Source of the DNA: Chloroflexota bacterium
GTDB taxonomy: Bacteria; Chloroflexota; UBA6077; CF-72
NCBI GenBank assembly: GCA_019247135.1
Contig: JAFAPL010000007.1
Span: 1 to 7,156, forward strand
Direction of reading: 5' to 3'
Length of the DNA stretch: 7,156 nucleotides
The notes beneath the pieces were generated by a model. The model made no database searches. It saw only the letters and a list, made by a program, of their open reading frames with translations, and had not been told where the DNA came from. Made by a program: the position numbers and the translations under genes. Every line of letters starts with the position of its first letter. The stretch's first letter is position 1. Positions 1-6,062 of the stretch are shown here, in pieces.

Positions 1-1340
1 ACATCCGCCTGGCCGAACGACACGGAACACCACTCAGACTCTTCTGGACGTGGAACTCCCCGAACTGGGAGTTCGCCACGATGTTCCTCGGCGTCATCCC
101 CATCACGGTGTTCGGTGGGGGCTTCCTACCAACCATCATTGCGGTCGTCGTCGGCTCGGCCCTGGGTGCCGCGAGCCTCGGCATTCTTTCCACCTGGGGC
201 CCCCGCTTCGGTGTCCCGCAGTTGGTCCAGTCGCGTGCGGCGTTCGGCTACCGGGGCAACATCCTGCCCGCCGGACTGAACGCGCTCACCGCGGGCGTCG
301 GCTGGTTCGCCGTCAACACCATCAGTGGCACATTCGCGTTGAGCACGCTGACTCACCTGCCGTTCCAGGTCACCTTGATCGTCATCGTGCTCTTGCAGGT
401 ATTCGTCGCTTTCATCGGCCACAACTTCATCCACGAGTTCGAGCGCTACGCGTTCCCGTACCTTGCCATCGTCTTCACCATCGCGACGCTGTTCATCCTC
501 ACGCAAAGCAACCCGACGCTGGGCTTCAACGCCAGAGCGCCTGTCGCGTTCGGCGGACCGATCGGTGCGTTCATCCTCGCGGTTTTTGTCGCATTCGCCT
601 ACGGCGCCGGCTGGGCACCATACTCCATGGACTACGCCCGCTATCTTCCACCCGAAGTGCCGAGCAGGTCCGTTTTCTGGAGCGCCATGCTCGGCGTCTT
701 CTTGCCGTGCGCGCTGCTCGAAATAGGCGGCGCGGCGCTGGCAACCGTCCCCGGTACCGCGTGGGGACCAACCGACAGCCCGACGGATCAGCTCGTCAAG
801 CCGCTACCGGCCATCCTGGCGGGACTGACGCTGCTTGGGATCGCGCTTGGCGCAGTCAGCGCAAACGTCCTGAACGTGTACAGCGGCGCGATGTCGTTCC
901 TCGCGCTGGGCGTTCGTATCGGGAGTCTCCGCCTGCAGCGGGCGGTGGTTGCGGTCGTATTCGGCGCGATCGGCTTCCTGGTGGCGCGCGCCGGCGAGAT
1001 GGACGCCGGTCATTCCTACGAAAATTTCCTGCTGCTCATCGGCTACTGGATTACACCGTTCCTGGGCGTCATCCTGACCGACTACTGGCTCCGCCGCGGC
1101 ATCTTCGACGAGCGTCAGTTCTTCGACACGCGTCACAACACGATCGCCGGCGTCGCCGCCATGCTGGGCGGCATCCTCGTCTCCATCCCATTCTGGAACC
1201 AGACGCTGTGGCACGGGCCGGTGGTCGACGCGCTGCCGCAACTGGGCGACCTGAGCTTCATTGTTGGATTCCTGGTCGCTTCAGGCGTTTATTTCGCGCT
1301 GTCTCCGCGCCGCGCAACCGTCGCCTCCGCCACGACCTGA
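1..1340 (+). CDS. NCS1-family purine/cytosine-type permease, 5' end cut by window edge
   Basis: This is an inner-membrane symporter of the nucleobase:cation symporter-1 family (cytosine, purines, uracil, allantoin, hydantoins and related solutes). The reading frame is open from base 3 with no stop upstream, and coding-like sequence (ERHGTPLRLFWTWNSPNWEF) precedes the first visible ATG at 81. The gene therefore starts outside the window and that ATG is internal. About 445 residues are visible; perhaps a few tens are missing. Family hallmarks, numbered from the first visible codon, are the SPNWEF segment near 18-24, GPRFGVPQ at 66-73 followed by SRAAFGY, a GWFAVN segment near 100, WAPYSMDYARYLP at 204-216, and a late IGYWITPFLGVILTDYWLRRG segment. 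Most of the remainder is hydrophobic helices, fitting the family's usual 12. The product ends in a short polar tail at TGA 1338-1340. The closest resemblance is to the FCY2/CodB-like purine-cytosine group, but the substrate cannot be read from sequence. It is probably not in the same unit as the downstream sugar genes, since a hairpin follows it. Confidence 0.9.
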   Translation, partial: IRLAERHGTPLRLFWTWNSPNWEFATMFLGVIPITVFGGGFLPTIIAVVVGSALGAASLGILSTWGPRFGVPQLVQSRAAFGYRGNILPAGLNALTAGVGWFAVNTISGTFALSTLTHLPFQVTLIVIVLLQVFVAFIGHNFIHEFERYAFPYLAIVFTIATLFILTQSNPTLGFNARAPVAFGGPIGAFILAVFVAFAYGAGWAPYSMDYARYLPPEVPSRSVFWSAMLGVFLPCALLEIGGAALATVPGTAWGPTDSPTDQLVKPLPAILAGLTLLGIALGAVSANVLNVYSGAMSFLALGVRIGSLRLQRAVVAVVFGAIGFLVARAGEMDAGHSYENFLLLIGYWITPFLGVILTDYWLRRGIFDERQFFDTRHNTIAGVAAMLGGILVSIPFWNQTLWHGPVVDALPQLGDLSFIVGFLVASGVYFALSPRRATVASATT

Positions 1341-1366
1341 GCGCCCAATCACCCCGGCCGGCGATC

Positions 1367-1408
1367 TCAAAGGGGCTACGCCCCTTTGACCCTCGGAGAG
1401 ATTTTTTT
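1367..1408 (+). terminator. Perfect hairpin followed by a detached T-run; possible terminator of the permease gene
   Basis: The arms TCAAAGGGGC (1367-1376) and GCCCCTTTGA (1380-1389) are exact reverse complements with a 3-base loop, giving a 10-bp stem 26 bases after the permease stop. Seven consecutive T lie at 1402-1408, but 12 bases separate them from the stem, so this is not a textbook intrinsic terminator, where the T-run follows at once. An alternative pairing of ATCTC (1364-1368) with GAGAT (1398-1402) would bring a helix next to the T-run. It could also be a dispersed repeat-type hairpin. It lies in the only spacer longer than 100 bases in the window and separates the NCS1 gene from the iolC unit. 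Confidence 0.5.
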
Positions 1409-1463
1409 GTCTTACGGCCGAGCGCAGCGATGGCCCGTGACGCCGTACCCTCCCGACAACCGC

Positions 1464-2480
1464 ATGCCCACGCACCAGTACGACGTCCTCACGATGGGCC
1501 GCTCCTCCATCGACCTGTATTCGAACGACGTCGGCGCTCCGTTCGAATCAATCACCAGCTTCGCCGCGTATGTCGGCGGCTGCCCTACCAACATCAGCGT
1601 GGGCACCCGCCGGCTCGGCCTCCGCGCCGCGCTCCTGACCGCGGTCGGCGAGGACGTTGTCGGCAACTTCGTCCTGAATTTCCTCCGCAACGAAGGCGTG
1701 GAAACCGCGTTCATTCCCCGCAAACCAGGCCGCCGCACCAGCGCCGTCGTCCTCGGTATCGAGCCGCCTGACAAATTCCCGCTTACCTTTTATAGAGACA
1801 ACTGCGCGGATATCGCGCTGACCATCGAAGACGTCCTGAAGGCGCCTGTGGGTGACAGTCGCGCGCTGTTGATCAGCGGCACAGGCCTGAGTCTCGAGCC
1901 GAGTCGCTCAGCGACATTCTTCGCAGCCGAACAAGCCAGAGCCGCGGGCGCCGAAGTCGTGCTGGACATCGACTTCCGCCCCGACCAGTGGCAGGACGCC
2001 CGCGCGTTCGGCACCACGCTGCGCGCCATTCTGCGCTCCGTCGACATCGTCCTGGGCACGGACGACGAGATCAACGCGACCATGCTCACCGACCCGGCCC
2101 AGGTTGCGGTGACGCATTCCCAGGTCTCGGATGCTCGGGTCGGGGGCGACGTTGACCGTGCTATTCAGGCACTACTCGGCCTTGGCCCGCGCGCCGTGCT
2201 CCACAAGCGCGGCGCGCAGGGCGCCCGGGTCCACCTCAACGACGGGTCCGCTCCGATCGACGTGCCGGGGTTCCCCGTTCAAGTGGAGAACATCCTCGGC
2301 GCCGGCGACGCGTTCGCCTCTGGCTTCCTGTTCGGCCATCTGAGCGGCTGGGACTGGTATCGCTCGACGCGACTGGCCAATGCCTGCGGCGCCATCGTGG
2401 TAACCAGACACGGCTGCGCCAACTTCATGCCCATGTTCGACGAGGCGATGCGATTCATCGCCGACCACGGCGGCTTTTGA
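1464..2480 (+). CDS. iolC: 5-dehydro-2-deoxygluconokinase (PfkB family), inositol catabolism
   Basis: This cytoplasmic sugar kinase uses ATP to phosphorylate 5-dehydro-2-deoxy-D-gluconate to its 6-phosphate, the step before the IolJ aldolase in myo-inositol breakdown. It has 338 residues, a normal length for IolC. Visible motifs are MGRSSIDLY (11-19), the PfkB N-terminal substrate segment GGCPTN (38-43), an IolC-type FYRDNCAD (109-116), ISGTGLSLEPSR, a DIDFRPDQWQ segment like that of Bacillus IolC (DYRPYTWQ), and the C-terminal anion-hole/catalytic signature GAGDAF with the expected catalytic base at D282. ATG 1464 is chosen because IolC homology begins about six residues after it. In-frame TTG 1386 and GTG 1437 would add sequence overlapping the hairpin and lacking kinase features. 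No clear Shine-Dalgarno precedes 1464. No other iol genes are visible. A related PfkB kinase such as KDG kinase is possible but fits the motifs less well. Confidence 0.88.
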   Translation: MPTHQYDVLTMGRSSIDLYSNDVGAPFESITSFAAYVGGCPTNISVGTRRLGLRAALLTAVGEDVVGNFVLNFLRNEGVETAFIPRKPGRRTSAVVLGIEPPDKFPLTFYRDNCADIALTIEDVLKAPVGDSRALLISGTGLSLEPSRSATFFAAEQARAAGAEVVLDIDFRPDQWQDARAFGTTLRAILRSVDIVLGTDDEINATMLTDPAQVAVTHSQVSDARVGGDVDRAIQALLGLGPRAVLHKRGAQGARVHLNDGSAPIDVPGFPVQVENILGAGDAFASGFLFGHLSGWDWYRSTRLANACGAIVVTRHGCANFMPMFDEAMRFIADHGGF

Positions 2481-2493
2481 CGGTCCAATTCTT

Positions 2494-2517
2494 GCAGGAG
2501 CTAATTGATCCTCTTGC
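2494..2517 (+). promoter_or_regulatory. Weak hairpin holding an AGGAG motif between iolC and the binding-protein gene
   Basis: GCAGGAG (2494-2500) can pair with CTCTTGC (2511-2517) over 7 bp including one G-U, with a 10-base loop. The AGGAG at 2496-2500 is the only good Shine-Dalgarno-like motif in the 51-base gap, yet it lies 31 bases before ATG 2532, too far to serve it. It sits 4 bases before TTG 2505, which opens a five-codon frame ending at TAG 2520-2522. A role in leader control is speculative; a 7-bp stem can arise by chance. Confidence 0.2.
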
Positions 2518-2531
2518 CTTAGATTTGCCAT

Positions 2532-4172
2532 ATGCCGTCCAACTGGTCTGAGCCTGTGTCTAACGTCAGTCGTCGATCATTTCTCAAGCGAGGCCTGGCC
2601 GTTACCAGCGCTTTCGCGGCGGTGCCCTTGCTGGAAGCCTGCAGTCGCGCCGCACAGCAAGCCCAGCAAGCCCCACCACCGGCAACAGCGGCGCCGACGC
2701 AACCCGCCGCCCAGAGTGGAGCAACTCCTGCCGCCGCCGCGACCGCGGGTCCAACCGCCGCCACCCGAACCGGCATCACCAGCAACGAGTGGAACCCGGA
2801 CACCATCCGGGCGCAGGCCGGCACCCTCCACCCGGACACGAAGGCGGACGTCGCCAAGATCACCCCACTCGACTACAAGGGCCAGATCAGCTACTGGTAC
2901 GTCGGCCCGAACCAGGCTTCGCCTGACCTCGAGGTCCAACTCGACAAGCAACTCTGGGACGCCTGGAGCCAGACGTACCCGAATATCCCGATGGTCGTTG
3001 GCGACAACGTCCAGAACCTGGACTACAACCAGATGCTGGACAAGATGCGCACCGCCGCGGCCGGCAATGCCGCGCCCGACGTCGCCCGCATGCCGATTCT
3101 CTGGGGCGTCGAGTTCGCCGCCAAGGGTCAGCTCGCCGAAGTGAAACTCGAAGACTTCGGCTTCAAACAGGAAGACTTCTGGACTGGCGCGCTCAAATCG
3201 GTCACCTGGAACGACAAGATCTACGGCGTTCCGACCAACAACGAAACCATGGCCTTCATCTGGAACAAGGCCATCTTCCAGAAGGCCGGCCTGGACCCCA
3301 ACACGGCGCCCGCGACCTGGGATGAGGTGGTCAAGTTCTCGAACCAGATCAAACAGGCGACCGGCAAGGCTGGCTACGGCATGGTCGCACGCGTCAATGC
3401 TGGCAACACCCCCTTCCGCATTATGCCGATGCTGTGGGCCTACGGGAGCGGCGCGCTCGACGAAGCTGATCCCAACCCCACGTATCAGAACGTGGTGATC
3501 AACAACGAGGGAGGCGTCGCGGCGTTGCAAGCCCTGTACGACATGTACGTGCGCGACAAGTCGGTCCCCACCTCGGCGCTCACGAACACGCAAACGGAGA
3601 ACGGGGACCTGTTCATCAGCGGCCAGATCGCGATGGAAATCAGCCATCCGAGCGAATACGCCGCCATGATCGACAAGGCCAACAAAGCCACGGGAGCCGA
3701 TAAGGACCTGGCCCAGCAAGTCGTCGAGAACATGGCATACGGGTTGATGCCGTCCGGACCAGTGCGCCGCGCCGTCGTCTTCGGCGGTTCGAACGTCCAC
3801 ATCTTCAATGATCAGTACGCCGGTCACGCCGTCGACCGCAAAGCCGCCAACGCCTTCATCGCGTTCACATGCGGACCGGAGTGGTCGGTCAAGAACTCTG
3901 GCAACTGGACTGGATCCAATCCGGGCAACCTGAACGGGTTCAAGACCGACGACATGAAGACGCGGCTGGACACGATCAAGTTCCTCGACGTGACCAGCTC
4001 CATGTTGCCCTATGGCATTCCCTTCCCGGTGATTCCCGAGTCAACGGAGATCATGAACAACATCGTGCCCACGATGGTCCAGAACGCGCTGACAGGAAAG
4101 ATGTCGGTCAAGGACGCGGCGGACGATGCCGCCAACCAGATCAAGGCACTGATCGCCCAGCGCAAGCAGTAG
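2532..4172 (+). CDS. Extracellular solute-binding lipoprotein of a CUT1 sugar ABC importer, Tat-type signal
   Basis: This is the ligand-capturing component of the importer encoded by the next three genes, expected to be anchored outside the membrane. The 546-residue product begins with a twin-arginine motif SRRSFLK (R14, R15), a hydrophobic stretch and a lipobox LEAC with acceptor Cys37. Residues 38-80 are a low-complexity Ala/Pro/Thr/Gln linker, followed by a MalE/UgpB-type (family 1) binding fold from about 95 to the end. Family features include DKIYGVP (ending at P234), then IWNKAIFQKAGLDP and TWDEVVKF. The linker partly explains a length above the usual 400-450. ATG 2532 has no Shine-Dalgarno. 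GTG 2556, eight codons on, would give MSNVSRRSFLK, an equally plausible Tat start. The gene begins 51 bases after iolC and ends one base before the first permease. The ligand is unknown; linkage to iolC suggests inositol or a related polyol or sugar. Confidence 0.9.
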   Translation: MPSNWSEPVSNVSRRSFLKRGLAVTSAFAAVPLLEACSRAAQQAQQAPPPATAAPTQPAAQSGATPAAAATAGPTAATRTGITSNEWNPDTIRAQAGTLHPDTKADVAKITPLDYKGQISYWYVGPNQASPDLEVQLDKQLWDAWSQTYPNIPMVVGDNVQNLDYNQMLDKMRTAAAGNAAPDVARMPILWGVEFAAKGQLAEVKLEDFGFKQEDFWTGALKSVTWNDKIYGVPTNNETMAFIWNKAIFQKAGLDPNTAPATWDEVVKFSNQIKQATGKAGYGMVARVNAGNTPFRIMPMLWAYGSGALDEADPNPTYQNVVINNEGGVAALQALYDMYVRDKSVPTSALTNTQTENGDLFISGQIAMEISHPSEYAAMIDKANKATGADKDLAQQVVENMAYGLMPSGPVRRAVVFGGSNVHIFNDQYAGHAVDRKAANAFIAFTCGPEWSVKNSGNWTGSNPGNLNGFKTDDMKTRLDTIKFLDVTSSMLPYGIPFPVIPESTEIMNNIVPTMVQNALTGKMSVKDAADDAANQIKALIAQRKQ

Positions 4173-4173
4173 C

Positions 4174-5151
4174 GTGGCCATCGACTCCACCGAGCCACTC
4201 GCCGTACCCGCACCGGTTGCGACTGCGCCGCCACCAGGGCGGCGCGGCAGGGACCGGCCAATGCTTGCGGACATGGTCCGCCACCGATCGGACTACCTGT
4301 GGGTCGCGCCCGCGCTACTCGTCATGCTCCTGGTGATCGGGTATCCGTTCGTCTACACGATCAACCTGTCGTTCTATGACACTCCGCCGAGCTCGGCGAA
4401 CTGGTACTTCAACGGCGTCAACAACTACACCCAGATCCTGACCGACCCCAGTTTCTGGGCGATCACACTGAACACGCTCTACTGGGCGGTTGGATCAACC
4501 ATCCTTGCCTTTCTGGTCGGACTTGGCGCCGCGCTCGTCGTCCAACGCGAGTTCATCGGGCGCGGCATCGTGCGCGGTCTGTTGATGATTCCGTACGTCA
4601 TCAGCTACGTCGCGGCAGCGTATGTCTGGCGATGGCTCTACCACAGCGACTACGGCCTGATCAGCGGCCAGTTGTACGACTGGTACATCATCAATTCGCC
4701 GATCAACTTCCTGGACAACACCAGTCTGGTCATGCCGTCACTGATCCTGGCGAACGTCTGGAAGGAGTTCCCGTTCGCGATGATCATGCTGCTGGCAGGT
4801 CTCCAGACCGTGCCCCAGGGCCTGCTCAATGCCGCGCGCGTGGATGGAGCAAATGCCTGGATTCGCTTCTGGCACGTCGTCGTCCCGACGCTCCGCAGCG
4901 TGATCATCATCACCAGCATCTTGTTGTTCGTGGGCAACCTGAACTCGTTCGTGCTGATCTACATCATGACTGGCGGTGGCCCGGCGAACGCGTCGCAAAT
5001 CTGGATCACGCAGGTCTACACCCTGGCATTTCAGGCGCTGCAATACGGCAAGGCTTCGGCCTACAGCGTCATCCTGTTCCTGGTCATGCTGTCCTTCGGC
5101 TACTTCTACGTGCGCGCATTGACCGGCAACCGCCGCGAGAATCGCGGATGA
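4174..5151 (+). CDS. CUT1 ABC importer permease 1 (MalF/UgpA-like)
   Basis: This is one half of the membrane channel of the importer. From GTG 4174 the product has 325 residues with six likely membrane helices near 42-66, 101-124, 134-155, 187-208, 241-265 and 293-314. The cytoplasmic EAA loop, which docks on the ATPase, reads NAARVDGA (219-226) and continues to a VVVP at 235-238; the usual first glutamate is asparagine. The start is uncertain. GTG 4174 lies one base after the binding-protein stop, without a clear ribosome site, and adds a Pro/Ala-rich 29-residue tail. ATG 4261 has AGGGA seven bases upstream, lies just after a strong hairpin and gives 296 residues, typical of the family. The 3' end overlaps the next permease by ATGA (5148-5151), indicating translational coupling. 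Family assignment is firm; substrate is not known. Confidence 0.92.
   Translation: MAIDSTEPLAVPAPVATAPPPGRRGRDRPMLADMVRHRSDYLWVAPALLVMLLVIGYPFVYTINLSFYDTPPSSANWYFNGVNNYTQILTDPSFWAITLNTLYWAVGSTILAFLVGLGAALVVQREFIGRGIVRGLLMIPYVISYVAAAYVWRWLYHSDYGLISGQLYDWYIINSPINFLDNTSLVMPSLILANVWKEFPFAMIMLLAGLQTVPQGLLNAARVDGANAWIRFWHVVVPTLRSVIIITSILLFVGNLNSFVLIYIMTGGGPANASQIWITQVYTLAFQALQYGKASAYSVILFLVMLSFGYFYVRALTGNRRENRG
4225..4245 (+). promoter_or_regulatory. All-G:C 8-bp hairpin 52 bases after the binding-protein stop
   Basis: GCGCCGCC (4225-4232) and GGCGGCGC (4238-4245) are perfect reverse complements with a 5-base loop, so the stem is entirely G:C. Its position, between the binding-protein stop and the second possible permease start at 4261, is where malE-malF-type operons often carry RNA structures that protect the upstream message and lower permease expression. 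That role is inferred. If translation starts at GTG 4174 the hairpin is inside the coding region and may simply reflect its Ala/Pro/Gly/Arg codons. Confidence 0.4.
4249..4253 (+). promoter_or_regulatory. Shine-Dalgarno-like AGGGA before ATG 4261
   Basis: AGGGA ends seven bases before the in-frame ATG at 4261, a normal spacing. Nothing comparable precedes GTG 4174. The site therefore supports an internal or alternative start for permease 1 at its residue 30 (MLADMVRHRS...), just ahead of the first membrane helix. Confidence 0.4.
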
Positions 5152-6044
5152 CGACCATCGCTTCCGCCAGGCCGGCCCGGCGTGCCGCAACTCGCACGCG
5201 CCCACGCGTCAACACCCTGAGCATTCTCTCCTGGGTGTGGCTCGTTGTGCTGCTCCTGTTCGCGGTGATCCCGATGCTGTGGATGCTGTCCACCTCATTG
5301 AAGGGCCAGTTCGCCGCGCTGCAACAGCCACCCGAGTGGGTCCCGAGCCATCCCACTCTTCAGAACTACCAAACGCTCCTGTCACCGACAGGCGACGTGG
5401 GTCCCGTCTTCCTCCGCTATTTCCTCAACAGCATGATCGTCTCTCTCTCGACGACTTTCCTCGGCGTGCTGATCGCCATCCCCGCGGCGTACGCATTTTC
5501 GCGCTTCCAGTTTCCAGGTCGGGACTTTCTGTTCTTCGCGGTGCTCATTCGCAACATGTTCCCGGTCGTCGTGTTCTTGATTCCGCTGTTCATCCTGATG
5601 CGCGCCCTGCACCTGGTGAACACGTACTGGTCGCTCATCATCACGTACATGACGTTCGGGCTGCCGTTGTCGATCTGGTTGTTGAAGGGCTTCTACGACA
5701 ACATCCCCGAGGAACTGGAGCGCGCAGCTCGCATCGACGGGGCCTCGCGCTTCAAAGCGTTCTGGCTGATCATCATGCCACTCTCATCGCCAGGCATCAT
5801 CGCCACGGCGATCTACGCGTTCATCGGTGCCTGGAACGAGTACGTGTACGCGTTGACCTTCCTGAACTCGGAAAGTCTGCTGACACTCCCCGTCGGGCTG
5901 CAGCACTTCTTCACGGAGTTCGCAACCAACTGGCCTGGTCTGATGGCCGCGGCCTTCATCATGTCCGTCCCGGTCGTGATCATGTTCATGTTGCTGCAGA
6001 AGCAGTTCGTGCGCGCCCTCACCGAAGGCGCGATCAAGGCGTAA
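5148..6044 (+). CDS. CUT1 ABC importer permease 2 (MalG/UgpE-like)
   Basis: This is the second half of the membrane channel. The 298-residue product has an Arg-rich N-terminal tail and six likely membrane helices near 25-47, 95-118, 127-150, 158-179, 212-232 and 264-284. MalG-type features include NSMIVSL leading into the second helix, AAYAFSRFQFPGR (113-125), the EAA loop ERAARIDGASRFKAF (191-205) running to IIMP (208-211), GAWNEY (227-232), and a C-terminal tail ending near LTEGAIKA, which resembles the MalG-type end that reaches toward the ATPase. In the EAA core the conserved second glutamate is Arg192. ATG 5148 is chosen because it overlaps the previous stop as ATGA and begins at the usual family N-terminus. 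The same frame stays open back to 4632 only as an out-of-frame reading of permease 1. TAA 6042-6044 is followed three bases on by an in-frame-independent TGA (6045-6047). Confidence 0.94.
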   Translation: MTTIASARPARRAATRTRPRVNTLSILSWVWLVVLLLFAVIPMLWMLSTSLKGQFAALQQPPEWVPSHPTLQNYQTLLSPTGDVGPVFLRYFLNSMIVSLSTTFLGVLIAIPAAYAFSRFQFPGRDFLFFAVLIRNMFPVVVFLIPLFILMRALHLVNTYWSLIITYMTFGLPLSIWLLKGFYDNIPEELERAARIDGASRFKAFWLIIMPLSSPGIIATAIYAFIGAWNEYVYALTFLNSESLLTLPVGLQHFFTEFATNWPGLMAAAFIMSVPVVIMFMLLQKQFVRALTEGAIKA

Positions 6045-6052
6045 TGACCGCT

Positions 6053-6056
6053 GGAG
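6053..6056 (+). promoter_or_regulatory. Ribosome binding site GGAG for the ATPase gene
   Basis: GGAG lies six bases before GTG 6063 in the 18-base gap after permease 2. It fixes GTG as the start of the ATPase, whose MAEVLLEDVVKSYG opening is the usual family N-terminus. Confidence 0.65.
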
Positions 6057-6062
6057 CACCTC

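Noticed and set aside
1386..1415. TTGACC at 1386-1391 as a -35 box for iolC
   Set aside because: It is a good -35 match but no convincing -10 lies 16-18 bases on (best TCTTAC, 3 of 6), and it overlaps the hairpin arm.
1386..1463. TTG 1386 or GTG 1437 as the iolC start
   Set aside because: TTG 1386 lies inside the hairpin, and the added residues show no kinase homology; no ribosome site supports either.
50..1771. 573-codon open frame on the + strand across the permease, the spacer and the start of iolC
   Set aside because: It is Arg/His/Pro-rich with no recognisable domain, while the other frame encodes clear NCS1 and IolC motifs. Long open frames in the wrong phase are expected in GC-rich genes.
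2577..3827. 416-codon open frame on the - strand opposite the binding-protein gene
   Set aside because: It is a compositional shadow rich in Val/Gly/Arg/Asp without a fold or ribosome site; the + strand has signal peptide, lipobox and binding-protein motifs.
4632..5147. Upstream extension of the permease 2 frame to 4632
   Set aside because: This part reads permease 1 out of phase and is Arg/His/Pro/Gln-rich; membrane-protein sequence begins only after ATG 5148.
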